A stretch of 64,000 nucleotides of DNA from Pampus argenteus (Eukaryota; Chordata; Actinopteri; Scombriformes; Stromateidae). The DNA lies in assembly GCA_036937835.1 (NCBI GenBank), contig CM072880.1, positions 52,501 through 116,500 of the forward strand. The letters are read 5' to 3'. The position numbers and the translations under genes are program-made. How positions within the stretch are numbered: position 1 is the first letter of the stretch; each line of letters starts with the position of its first letter. Positions 19,553 through 31,202 of this stretch are shown piece by piece. The notes under the pieces were generated by a model that worked only from the letters and a program-made list of their open reading frames with translations, ran no database searches and was not told the origin of the DNA.

Positions 19553-20939
19553 TGATATTTGACCTGTATACTTACCTTTTAGTACTTACCAATTGGAAAA
19601 TACTTACCTTATGTACTAACCCTAACCTAACCCTAACCCTAACCCTCTATCCCTAACCCTAATCCCACTCCGGACCCTAACCCTAACCTAAACCCTAATC
19701 CTAACCCTAACTAAACCTTAAATCCTAACCCTAACCCCCTAATCCAAGCCCTAATTTTAATTCTAACCCTAACTCCTATACTTACCTTTTTGCTAACCCT
19801 AACCATCTCCTACTTACCTTTGTCCGTACCTTAACGTGTACGGGATCCTTCCATTTACCTTTTCGGTGACCCCAATCATCCCCGTAACCCCTATACTTAC
19901 CTGTTTTGGAACCCTAGTTATTTGGGAGTTTTGGGACGGGACCTGGAAGGAAACACAGCATTAAAAACAATTACAGGGCTTAAAATAAATTCAGATCAAT
20001 CAAAATTATACTTACATATTTCTTTTGGTATATTTAAAATTCATTTAAGGCTTACCTCATTATGTTCATGGTTGTTGTACGTTTAAAACTCAGTTCGTAC
20101 TTCATTTTGCATTTGAGGAGATTTTTTCGTATACGTAATACCCTTTAAGTTATTTATGTGGTAAAAAAAGATTATAAATACTAAAAATGTATAAAAACAA
20201 TTGTTTATATGGTTTAATGTAGTAAATTTCATGAGTATCTATGTCTAAGAATAAGTTTCATTATAAGTCTGATTTATTATATACGTTTTAAGTTGAATAT
20301 ATATGTGTTGGGGTTTTTTTCGTATACGGAATATCTTTTAAGTTATTTATGTGGGTACAAAAAGATTCAAAATGTATAAAAACAATGGTTTATAGTTAAA
20401 ATGGTTCTATGTAGTAAATTTCATGAGTATCTGTATGTCTAAGAATAAGTTTCATTTTTTTTAAAAATAAGTCTGATTTATTATATATGTTTTAAGTTAA
20501 AAATATATATATGTGTGAAGTTCATAGTAAATAGTTAAAAAAGGTTAAATATAGAGTTTAAATAGTTTATACGTACCGGGTACTTACCGGAGACGCAGCT
20601 GTTAAAAAAATAGGGGGCGGAGCTCTGAGGATATATAAGGGGGAGGATCAGGAGTGAGGGCTCATTTCTCCTTCGATCCTCGTCCGGATAACACCTCTCG
20701 CTCACCTAGAGGTTTTCTAAGGACAGGTTTTTGGTGTGTTTTTTTCTAGCCTGATGAAGACCTAAACTGGTTGAAACGTTGCTTATTTTGATTATATATT
20801 TTTGTACACACCCTTCCTTTGTTATTTAAATAAATATTATATTTTTTTAAAAAGAAACTTGAAAGTCTATATATTTTTTTACTCTTCCGCAATTTTGGGA
20901 AGCTTTTTTTCTAGTTGAAAATAAAAAACTTAATTACAA

Positions 20940-22634
20940 ATGGATTACGGCTGGACCGAGGTGCGTTATGGACGGAGACGTCAGCAGGCCCGGCCGCCGC
21001 AATGGGACCGAGCTTACGGGAGGTCCGTCGGGTGGATGGACCGTGCACCCTCCATCCCCCATCGGAGATGGAAGACATTCCCCTACCCTAACCGGCCAGT
21101 GCCTCCCCCAAGGGCCCCCCAGTATGCCGGTCCCCAACATCGCTCGTACGCGGATGCTGTTCGCCAAGGATGGCCTCAACCAGCCCGGAGATGGTTTTCG
21201 CCACGGGACGGAGAAACAGAGGTCAGGCGACAGGCAGCGGATCCCCAGTTTGGGAAGCTGACCAGGAAACTTCACACAGTCATCAAGACAGTCCACCACC
21301 TGCAAAATGTTGCCGTAAAGCCAGGCAAGGCAGAGCCACGTATGATCGCCAGGATGGTGGAGGTGCTGTCAGATATGATTAAGCCAGCTGCTCCCACCCA
21401 GAGGACAGCGGATCTGATAGTTGGAAACGCTAAAAACTGGGGGTACAACACCTACCTGATTTTGATGGAGCACTACGAGACGTGCTTGGAGGAGCTGCTG
21501 GAGGAACTGACTGGGATCCTCACCCCAGACTGGAAGTCAGCCTTTGAGGTTGCGGTTCGATGGGCCAGACGTAACCTGACACGCATCACGCAGGATGCAA
21601 TTGATCATGCAGAGGCCTTGGTCACAGCCAGGCAAACGGATGCGGGCTCGACAACACAGGCACAGGTCCCCCGACAGACGAGACCCAGAGCCCAGGTCCA
21701 GAGCCAAGGTAGGCAGACACCTGTAAGGAAGACTGCAGCATCCACTACACCTGATCAAGCCGATCCGCAAATTGACCAGCAGTCTGACTGGCACTTACCT
21801 CCACTGGAAATCCAAGGATCTCCACCAGACCGCAGAGGGTCGCAGCGGAGGACCAGAGGTAGGATTTTGACCGAGGACAGCCTTCTTCAGGAGGAGTCGG
21901 AACGGCCAGAGGAATGTCGTGTTGTGGAGGACCACATTCATACCCCCACACACTCGGAGCTGGGGGCTCTCTTTGACGAGCTACAGGCCGAGGAAGAGAT
22001 GGAGGCTGCAGTTATGGATGAGGATGAGGACGAGTTTGTGGATTCACCTGATCGCTTCATCCAGCCAAAGCCACAGAGATATGGAGTGAACAGACATCCG
22101 ACCACCCAGAAAAAGCTGACGGATTGGAGATTACAGGTGCAGAGGAAGAAAGAGTGGTTGATTATAGGGGATTCAAATGTTTCCAGCCTGCCAGAGCATT
22201 TTAACAAGGATGTGCAGATGGACAGCTTTCCAGGAGCCCACTTCCGCCATGCTCAAGCGCTTTTGGAAAAGACAGCTGCACCTCAAGACCTGATTGTGAA
22301 GAAAATTATTCTTTCATTTGGGATTTACGGCAGGGAAAATAAATTCAAGGAAACCACAGTGAAGAACCTGCAAGGAGCAATTAGGGCGGCTAAGAGAAAG
22401 TTTCCCTACGCAGATGTTTGGGTTCCGATGGTGAACTATTCTCCAGCTCTCCCGGAAGACGAGAAGGACAACCTGGACATGTTAAATGACCACCTGGAGA
22501 AGAACATGGCCCACATCCCTCTTTTGCCGGAGAGGAGATTCCACACAGACAGTGATAACATACATTGGACAGCGGCAACGGGGAGAGCTATGTTCATTCA
22601 CTGGATGACACATTTAAACATTGAGTCCCCGTGA
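20940..22634 (+). CDS. PLE ORF1 SGNH-like protein, 564 aa (copy 7)
   Basis: Protein identical to copy 1. Slippery heptamer 22613-22619. Confidence 0.87.
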   Translation: MDYGWTEVRYGRRRQQARPPQWDRAYGRSVGWMDRAPSIPHRRWKTFPYPNRPVPPPRAPQYAGPQHRSYADAVRQGWPQPARRWFSPRDGETEVRRQAADPQFGKLTRKLHTVIKTVHHLQNVAVKPGKAEPRMIARMVEVLSDMIKPAAPTQRTADLIVGNAKNWGYNTYLILMEHYETCLEELLEELTGILTPDWKSAFEVAVRWARRNLTRITQDAIDHAEALVTARQTDAGSTTQAQVPRQTRPRAQVQSQGRQTPVRKTAASTTPDQADPQIDQQSDWHLPPLEIQGSPPDRRGSQRRTRGRILTEDSLLQEESERPEECRVVEDHIHTPTHSELGALFDELQAEEEMEAAVMDEDEDEFVDSPDRFIQPKPQRYGVNRHPTTQKKLTDWRLQVQRKKEWLIIGDSNVSSLPEHFNKDVQMDSFPGAHFRHAQALLEKTAAPQDLIVKKIILSFGIYGRENKFKETTVKNLQGAIRAAKRKFPYADVWVPMVNYSPALPEDEKDNLDMLNDHLEKNMAHIPLLPERRFHTDSDNIHWTAATGRAMFIHWMTHLNIESP

Positions 22635-22665
22635 GTCTGACACAGGTGGGACCTCAGTCCTTTAA

Positions 22666-22973
22666 TGGACACAAAAACCTCAGATACTGGAAACACGGTT
22701 TGTCAGACTGCAATTTATTAGAAATCATAAGGACAGAACAATCCATAGAATCCAACAAGGGTTCAGTGTGAGGTCAAGTAATTGTAAGTATGTAATATTT
22801 TGTACAAAATGTTCCATGCAATATATTGGAGAAACCAAAAATACTTTGTCCACACGAATGATGCAACACAGATACAATTTGAACGGATTGGGAAAGAAAA
22901 AAGAGGGAATAATATTGGATATTTTTATTTAGGGACAAAGGAACCATTTGGCGTTAATGTTAAATACAATTAA
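22666..22973 (+). pseudogene. PLE RT C-terminal remnant (copy 7)
   Basis: In-frame TAG at 22930-22932; the final segment ends 22971-22973. Confidence 0.83.
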
Positions 22974-24360
22974 TGATATTTGACCTGTATACTTACCTTT
23001 TAGTACTTACCAATTGGAAAATACTTACCTTATGTACTAACCCTAACCTAACCCTAACCCTAACCCTCTATCCCTAACCCTAATCCCACTCCGGACCCTA
23101 ACCCTAACCTAAACCCTAATCCTAACCCTAACTAAACCTTAAATCCTAACCCTAACCCCCTAATCCAAGCCCTAATTTTAATTCTAACCCTAACTCCTAT
23201 ACTTACCTTTTTGCTAACCCTAACCATCTCCTACTTACCTTTGTCCGTACCTTAACGTGTACGGGATCCTTCCATTTACCTTTTCGGTGACCCCAATCAT
23301 CCCCGTAACCCCTATACTTACCTGTTTTGGAACCCTAGTTATTTGGGAGTTTTGGGACGGGACCTGGAAGGAAACACAGCATTAAAAACAATTACAGGGC
23401 TTAAAATAAATTCAGATCAATCAAAATTATACTTACATATTTCTTTTGGTATATTTAAAATTCATTTAAGGCTTACCTCATTATGTTCATGGTTGTTGTA
23501 CGTTTAAAACTCAGTTCGTACTTCATTTTGCATTTGAGGAGATTTTTTCGTATACGTAATACCCTTTAAGTTATTTATGTGGTAAAAAAAGATTATAAAT
23601 ACTAAAAATGTATAAAAACAATTGTTTATATGGTTTAATGTAGTAAATTTCATGAGTATCTATGTCTAAGAATAAGTTTCATTATAAGTCTGATTTATTA
23701 TATACGTTTTAAGTTGAATATATATGTGTTGGGGTTTTTTTCGTATACGGAATATCTTTTAAGTTATTTATGTGGGTACAAAAAGATTCAAAATGTATAA
23801 AAACAATGGTTTATAGTTAAAATGGTTCTATGTAGTAAATTTCATGAGTATCTGTATGTCTAAGAATAAGTTTCATTTTTTTTAAAAATAAGTCTGATTT
23901 ATTATATATGTTTTAAGTTAAAAATATATATATGTGTGAAGTTCATAGTAAATAGTTAAAAAAGGTTAAATATAGAGTTTAAATAGTTTATACGTACCGG
24001 GTACTTACCGGAGACGCAGCTGTTAAAAAAATAGGGGGCGGAGCTCTGAGGATATATAAGGGGGAGGATCAGGAGTGAGGGCTCATTTCTCCTTCGATCC
24101 TCGTCCGGATAACACCTCTCGCTCACCTAGAGGTTTTCTAAGGACAGGTTTTTGGTGTGTTTTTTTCTAGCCTGATGAAGACCTAAACTGGTTGAAACGT
24201 TGCTTATTTTGATTATATATTTTTGTACACACCCTTCCTTTGTTATTTAAATAAATATTATATTTTTTTAAAAAGAAACTTGAAAGTCTATATATTTTTT
24301 TACTCTTCCGCAATTTTGGGAAGCTTTTTTTCTAGTTGAAAATAAAAAACTTAATTACAA

Positions 24361-26055
24361 ATGGATTACGGCTGGACCGAGGTGCGTTATGGACGGAGAC
24401 GTCAGCAGGCCCGGCCGCCGCAATGGGACCGAGCTTACGGGAGGTCCGTCGGGTGGATGGACCGTGCACCCTCCATCCCCCATCGGAGATGGAAGACATT
24501 CCCCTACCCTAACCGGCCAGTGCCTCCCCCAAGGGCCCCCCAGTATGCCGGTCCCCAACATCGCTCGTACGCGGATGCTGTTCGCCAAGGATGGCCTCAA
24601 CCAGCCCGGAGATGGTTTTCGCCACGGGACGGAGAAACAGAGGTCAGGCGACAGGCAGCGGATCCCCAGTTTGGGAAGCTGACCAGGAAACTTCACACAG
24701 TCATCAAGACAGTCCACCACCTGCAAAATGTTGCCGTAAAGCCAGGCAAGGCAGAGCCACGTATGATCGCCAGGATGGTGGAGGTGCTGTCAGATATGAT
24801 TAAGCCAGCTGCTCCCACCCAGAGGACAGCGGATCTGATAGTTGGAAACGCTAAAAACTGGGGGTACAACACCTACCTGATTTTGATGGAGCACTACGAG
24901 ACGTGCTTGGAGGAGCTGCTGGAGGAACTGACTGGGATCCTCACCCCAGACTGGAAGTCAGCCTTTGAGGTTGCGGTTCGATGGGCCAGACGTAACCTGA
25001 CACGCATCACGCAGGATGCAATTGATCATGCAGAGGCCTTGGTCACAGCCAGGCAAACGGATGCGGGCTCGACAACACAGGCACAGGTCCCCCGACAGAC
25101 GAGACCCAGAGCCCAGGTCCAGAGCCAAGGTAGGCAGACACCTGTAAGGAAGACTGCAGCATCCACTACACCTGATCAAGCCGATCCGCAAATTGACCAG
25201 CAGTCTGACTGGCACTTACCTCCACTGGAAATCCAAGGATCTCCACCAGACCGCAGAGGGTCGCAGCGGAGGACCAGAGGTAGGATTTTGACCGAGGACA
25301 GCCTTCTTCAGGAGGAGTCGGAACGGCCAGAGGAATGTCGTGTTGTGGAGGACCACATTCATACCCCCACACACTCGGAGCTGGGGGCTCTCTTTGACGA
25401 GCTACAGGCCGAGGAAGAGATGGAGGCTGCAGTTATGGATGAGGATGAGGACGAGTTTGTGGATTCACCTGATCGCTTCATCCAGCCAAAGCCACAGAGA
25501 TATGGAGTGAACAGACATCCGACCACCCAGAAAAAGCTGACGGATTGGAGATTACAGGTGCAGAGGAAGAAAGAGTGGTTGATTATAGGGGATTCAAATG
25601 TTTCCAGCCTGCCAGAGCATTTTAACAAGGATGTGCAGATGGACAGCTTTCCAGGAGCCCACTTCCGCCATGCTCAAGCGCTTTTGGAAAAGACAGCTGC
25701 ACCTCAAGACCTGATTGTGAAGAAAATTATTCTTTCATTTGGGATTTACGGCAGGGAAAATAAATTCAAGGAAACCACAGTGAAGAACCTGCAAGGAGCA
25801 ATTAGGGCGGCTAAGAGAAAGTTTCCCTACGCAGATGTTTGGGTTCCGATGGTGAACTATTCTCCAGCTCTCCCGGAAGACGAGAAGGACAACCTGGACA
25901 TGTTAAATGACCACCTGGAGAAGAACATGGCCCACATCCCTCTTTTGCCGGAGAGGAGATTCCACACAGACAGTGATAACATACATTGGACAGCGGCAAC
26001 GGGGAGAGCTATGTTCATTCACTGGATGACACATTTAAACATTGAGTCCCCGTGA
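24361..26055 (+). CDS. PLE ORF1 SGNH-like protein, 564 aa (copy 8)
   Basis: Protein identical to copy 1. Slippery heptamer 26034-26040. Confidence 0.87.
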   Translation: MDYGWTEVRYGRRRQQARPPQWDRAYGRSVGWMDRAPSIPHRRWKTFPYPNRPVPPPRAPQYAGPQHRSYADAVRQGWPQPARRWFSPRDGETEVRRQAADPQFGKLTRKLHTVIKTVHHLQNVAVKPGKAEPRMIARMVEVLSDMIKPAAPTQRTADLIVGNAKNWGYNTYLILMEHYETCLEELLEELTGILTPDWKSAFEVAVRWARRNLTRITQDAIDHAEALVTARQTDAGSTTQAQVPRQTRPRAQVQSQGRQTPVRKTAASTTPDQADPQIDQQSDWHLPPLEIQGSPPDRRGSQRRTRGRILTEDSLLQEESERPEECRVVEDHIHTPTHSELGALFDELQAEEEMEAAVMDEDEDEFVDSPDRFIQPKPQRYGVNRHPTTQKKLTDWRLQVQRKKEWLIIGDSNVSSLPEHFNKDVQMDSFPGAHFRHAQALLEKTAAPQDLIVKKIILSFGIYGRENKFKETTVKNLQGAIRAAKRKFPYADVWVPMVNYSPALPEDEKDNLDMLNDHLEKNMAHIPLLPERRFHTDSDNIHWTAATGRAMFIHWMTHLNIESP

Positions 26056-26086
26056 GTCTGACACAGGTGGGACCTCAGTCCTTTAA

Positions 26087-26394
26087 TGGACACAAAAACC
26101 TCAGATACTGGAAACACGGTTTGTCAGACTGCAATTTATTAGAAATCATAAGGACAGAACAATCCATAGAATCCAACAAGGGTTCAGTGTGAGGTCAAGT
26201 AATTGTAAGTATGTAATATTTTGTACAAAATGTTCCATGCAATATATTGGAGAAACCAAAAATACTTTGTCCACACGAATGATGCAACACAGATACAATT
26301 TGAACGGATTGGGAAAGAAAAAAGAGGGAATAATATTGGATATTTTTATTTAGGGACAAAGGAACCATTTGGCGTTAATGTTAAATACAATTAA
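26087..26394 (+). pseudogene. PLE RT C-terminal remnant (copy 8)
   Basis: In-frame TAG at 26351-26353; the final segment ends 26392-26394. Confidence 0.83.
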
Positions 26395-27781
26395 TGATAT
26401 TTGACCTGTATACTTACCTTTTAGTACTTACCAATTGGAAAATACTTACCTTATGTACTAACCCTAACCTAACCCTAACCCTAACCCTCTATCCCTAACC
26501 CTAATCCCACTCCGGACCCTAACCCTAACCTAAACCCTAATCCTAACCCTAACTAAACCTTAAATCCTAACCCTAACCCCCTAATCCAAGCCCTAATTTT
26601 AATTCTAACCCTAACTCCTATACTTACCTTTTTGCTAACCCTAACCATCTCCTACTTACCTTTGTCCGTACCTTAACGTGTACGGGATCCTTCCATTTAC
26701 CTTTTCGGTGACCCCAATCATCCCCGTAACCCCTATACTTACCTGTTTTGGAACCCTAGTTATTTGGGAGTTTTGGGACGGGACCTGGAAGGAAACACAG
26801 CATTAAAAACAATTACAGGGCTTAAAATAAATTCAGATCAATCAAAATTATACTTACATATTTCTTTTGGTATATTTAAAATTCATTTAAGGCTTACCTC
26901 ATTATGTTCATGGTTGTTGTACGTTTAAAACTCAGTTCGTACTTCATTTTGCATTTGAGGAGATTTTTTCGTATACGTAATACCCTTTAAGTTATTTATG
27001 TGGTAAAAAAAGATTATAAATACTAAAAATGTATAAAAACAATTGTTTATATGGTTTAATGTAGTAAATTTCATGAGTATCTATGTCTAAGAATAAGTTT
27101 CATTATAAGTCTGATTTATTATATACGTTTTAAGTTGAATATATATGTGTTGGGGTTTTTTTCGTATACGGAATATCTTTTAAGTTATTTATGTGGGTAC
27201 AAAAAGATTCAAAATGTATAAAAACAATGGTTTATAGTTAAAATGGTTCTATGTAGTAAATTTCATGAGTATCTGTATGTCTAAGAATAAGTTTCATTTT
27301 TTTTAAAAATAAGTCTGATTTATTATATATGTTTTAAGTTAAAAATATATATATGTGTGAAGTTCATAGTAAATAGTTAAAAAAGGTTAAATATAGAGTT
27401 TAAATAGTTTATACGTACCGGGTACTTACCGGAGACGCAGCTGTTAAAAAAATAGGGGGCGGAGCTCTGAGGATATATAAGGGGGAGGATCAGGAGTGAG
27501 GGCTCATTTCTCCTTCGATCCTCGTCCGGATAACACCTCTCGCTCACCTAGAGGTTTTCTAAGGACAGGTTTTTGGTGTGTTTTTTTCTAGCCTGATGAA
27601 GACCTAAACTGGTTGAAACGTTGCTTATTTTGATTATATATTTTTGTACACACCCTTCCTTTGTTATTTAAATAAATATTATATTTTTTTAAAAAGAAAC
27701 TTGAAAGTCTATATATTTTTTTACTCTTCCGCAATTTTGGGAAGCTTTTTTTCTAGTTGAAAATAAAAAACTTAATTACAA

Positions 27782-29476
27782 ATGGATTACGGCTGGACCG
27801 AGGTGCGTTATGGACGGAGACGTCAGCAGGCCCGGCCGCCGCAATGGGACCGAGCTTACGGGAGGTCCGTCGGGTGGATGGACCGTGCACCCTCCATCCC
27901 CCATCGGAGATGGAAGACATTCCCCTACCCTAACCGGCCAGTGCCTCCCCCAAGGGCCCCCCAGTATGCCGGTCCCCAACATCGCTCGTACGCGGATGCT
28001 GTTCGCCAAGGATGGCCTCAACCAGCCCGGAGATGGTTTTCGCCACGGGACGGAGAAACAGAGGTCAGGCGACAGGCAGCGGATCCCCAGTTTGGGAAGC
28101 TGACCAGGAAACTTCACACAGTCATCAAGACAGTCCACCACCTGCAAAATGTTGCCGTAAAGCCAGGCAAGGCAGAGCCACGTATGATCGCCAGGATGGT
28201 GGAGGTGCTGTCAGATATGATTAAGCCAGCTGCTCCCACCCAGAGGACAGCGGATCTGATAGTTGGAAACGCTAAAAACTGGGGGTACAACACCTACCTG
28301 ATTTTGATGGAGCACTACGAGACGTGCTTGGAGGAGCTGCTGGAGGAACTGACTGGGATCCTCACCCCAGACTGGAAGTCAGCCTTTGAGGTTGCGGTTC
28401 GATGGGCCAGACGTAACCTGACACGCATCACGCAGGATGCAATTGATCATGCAGAGGCCTTGGTCACAGCCAGGCAAACGGATGCGGGCTCGACAACACA
28501 GGCACAGGTCCCCCGACAGACGAGACCCAGAGCCCAGGTCCAGAGCCAAGGTAGGCAGACACCTGTAAGGAAGACTGCAGCATCCACTACACCTGATCAA
28601 GCCGATCCGCAAATTGACCAGCAGTCTGACTGGCACTTACCTCCACTGGAAATCCAAGGATCTCCACCAGACCGCAGAGGGTCGCAGCGGAGGACCAGAG
28701 GTAGGATTTTGACCGAGGACAGCCTTCTTCAGGAGGAGTCGGAACGGCCAGAGGAATGTCGTGTTGTGGAGGACCACATTCATACCCCCACACACTCGGA
28801 GCTGGGGGCTCTCTTTGACGAGCTACAGGCCGAGGAAGAGATGGAGGCTGCAGTTATGGATGAGGATGAGGACGAGTTTGTGGATTCACCTGATCGCTTC
28901 ATCCAGCCAAAGCCACAGAGATATGGAGTGAACAGACATCCGACCACCCAGAAAAAGCTGACGGATTGGAGATTACAGGTGCAGAGGAAGAAAGAGTGGT
29001 TGATTATAGGGGATTCAAATGTTTCCAGCCTGCCAGAGCATTTTAACAAGGATGTGCAGATGGACAGCTTTCCAGGAGCCCACTTCCGCCATGCTCAAGC
29101 GCTTTTGGAAAAGACAGCTGCACCTCAAGACCTGATTGTGAAGAAAATTATTCTTTCATTTGGGATTTACGGCAGGGAAAATAAATTCAAGGAAACCACA
29201 GTGAAGAACCTGCAAGGAGCAATTAGGGCGGCTAAGAGAAAGTTTCCCTATGCAGATGTTTGGGTTCCGATGGTGAACTATTCTCCAGCTCTCCCGGAAG
29301 ACGAGAAGGACAACCTGGACATGTTAAATGACCACCTGGAGAAGAACATGGCCCACATCCCTCTTTTGCCGGAGAGGAGATTCCACACAGACAGTGATAA
29401 CATACATTGGACAGCGGCAACGGGGAGAGCTATGTTCATTCACTGGATGACACATTTAAACATTGAGTCCCCGTGA
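27782..29476 (+). CDS. PLE ORF1 SGNH-like protein, 564 aa (copy 9)
   Basis: Protein identical to copy 1, although one codon differs: T29251 turns TAC into TAT (Tyr490), a silent change. Slippery heptamer 29455-29461. Confidence 0.87.
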   Translation: MDYGWTEVRYGRRRQQARPPQWDRAYGRSVGWMDRAPSIPHRRWKTFPYPNRPVPPPRAPQYAGPQHRSYADAVRQGWPQPARRWFSPRDGETEVRRQAADPQFGKLTRKLHTVIKTVHHLQNVAVKPGKAEPRMIARMVEVLSDMIKPAAPTQRTADLIVGNAKNWGYNTYLILMEHYETCLEELLEELTGILTPDWKSAFEVAVRWARRNLTRITQDAIDHAEALVTARQTDAGSTTQAQVPRQTRPRAQVQSQGRQTPVRKTAASTTPDQADPQIDQQSDWHLPPLEIQGSPPDRRGSQRRTRGRILTEDSLLQEESERPEECRVVEDHIHTPTHSELGALFDELQAEEEMEAAVMDEDEDEFVDSPDRFIQPKPQRYGVNRHPTTQKKLTDWRLQVQRKKEWLIIGDSNVSSLPEHFNKDVQMDSFPGAHFRHAQALLEKTAAPQDLIVKKIILSFGIYGRENKFKETTVKNLQGAIRAAKRKFPYADVWVPMVNYSPALPEDEKDNLDMLNDHLEKNMAHIPLLPERRFHTDSDNIHWTAATGRAMFIHWMTHLNIESP

Positions 29477-29507
29477 GTCTGACACAGGTGGGACCTCAGT
29501 CCTTTAA

Positions 29508-29815
29508 TGGACACAAAAACCTCAGATACTGGAAACACGGTTTGTCAGACTGCAATTTATTAGAAATCATAAGGACAGAACAATCCATAGAATCCAACAA
29601 GGGTTCAGTGTGAGGTCAAGTAATTGTAAGTATGTAATATTTTGTACAAAATGTTCCATGCAATATATTGGAGAAACCAAAAATACTTTGTCCACACGAA
29701 TGATGCAACACAGATACAATTTGAACGGATTGGGAAAGAAAAAAGAGGGAATAATATTGGATATTTTTATTTAGGGACAAAGGAACCATTTGGCGTTAAT
29801 GTTAAATACAATTAA
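29508..29815 (+). pseudogene. PLE RT C-terminal remnant (copy 9)
   Basis: In-frame TAG at 29772-29774; the final segment ends 29813-29815. Confidence 0.83.
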
Positions 29816-31202
29816 TGATATTTGACCTGTATACTTACCTTTTAGTACTTACCAATTGGAAAATACTTACCTTATGTACTAACCCTAACCTAACCCTAAC
29901 CCTAACCCTCTATCCCTAACCCTAATCCCACTCCGGACCCTAACCCTAACCTAAACCCTAATCCTAACCCTAACTAAACCTTAAATCCTAACCCTAACCC
30001 CCTAATCCAAGCCCTAATTTTAATTCTAACCCTAACTCCTATACTTACCTTTTTGCTAACCCTAACCATCTCCTACTTACCTTTGTCCGTACCTTAACGT
30101 GTACGGGATCCTTCCATTTACCTTTTCGGTGACCCCAATCATCCCCGTAACCCCTATACTTACCTGTTTTGGAACCCTAGTTATTTGGGAGTTTTGGGAC
30201 GGGACCTGGAAGGAAACACAGCATTAAAAACAATTACAGGGCTTAAAATAAATTCAGATCAATCAAAATTATACTTACATATTTCTTTTGGTATATTTAA
30301 AATTCATTTAAGGCTTACCTCATTATGTTCATGGTTGTTGTACGTTTAAAACTCAGTTCGTACTTCATTTTGCATTTGAGGAGATTTTTTCGTATACGTA
30401 ATACCCTTTAAGTTATTTATGTGGTAAAAAAAGATTATAAATACTAAAAATGTATAAAAACAATTGTTTATATGGTTTAATGTAGTAAATTTCATGAGTA
30501 TCTATGTCTAAGAATAAGTTTCATTATAAGTCTGATTTATTATATACGTTTTAAGTTGAATATATATGTGTTGGGGTTTTTTTCGTATACGGAATATCTT
30601 TTAAGTTATTTATGTGGGTACAAAAAGATTCAAAATGTATAAAAACAATGGTTTATAGTTAAAATGGTTCTATGTAGTAAATTTCATGAGTATCTGTATG
30701 TCTAAGAATAAGTTTCATTTTTTTTAAAAATAAGTCTGATTTATTATATATGTTTTAAGTTAAAAATATATATATGTGTGAAGTTCATAGTAAATAGTTA
30801 AAAAAGGTTAAATATAGAGTTTAAATAGTTTATACGTACCGGGTACTTACCGGAGACGCAGCTGTTAAAAAAATAGGGGGCGGAGCTCTGAGGATATATA
30901 AGGGGGAGGATCAGGAGTGAGGGCTCATTTCTCCTTCGATCCTCGTCCGGATAACACCTCTCGCTCACCTAGAGGTTTTCTAAGGACAGGTTTTTGGTGT
31001 GTTTTTTTCTAGCCTGATGAAGACCTAAACTGGTTGAAACGTTGCTTATTTTGATTATATATTTTTGTACACACCCTTCCTTTGTTATTTAAATAAATAT
31101 TATATTTTTTTAAAAAGAAACTTGAAAGTCTATATATTTTTTTACTCTTCCGCAATTTTGGGAAGCTTTTTTTCTAGTTGAAAATAAAAAACTTAATTAC
31201 AA

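Larger units (their letters stand above)
17106..20526 (+). mobile_element. Family 1 unit, copy 6
   Basis: TATA box 17211-17218; hammerhead-like motif 17312-17391; CCCTAA-rich tract 19616-19805; spacer duplication 20122-20518. Confidence 0.88.
20527..23947 (+). mobile_element. Family 1 unit, copy 7
   Basis: TATA box 20632-20639; hammerhead-like motif 20733-20812; CCCTAA-rich tract 23037-23226; spacer duplication 23543-23939. Confidence 0.88.
23948..27368 (+). mobile_element. Family 1 unit, copy 8
   Basis: TATA box 24053-24060; hammerhead-like motif 24154-24233; CCCTAA-rich tract 26458-26647; spacer duplication 26964-27360. Confidence 0.88.
27369..30789 (+). mobile_element. Family 1 unit, copy 9
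   Basis: TATA box 27474-27481; hammerhead-like motif 27575-27654; CCCTAA-rich tract 29879-30068; spacer duplication 30385-30781. Private substitution T at 29251 within ORF1. Confidence 0.88.
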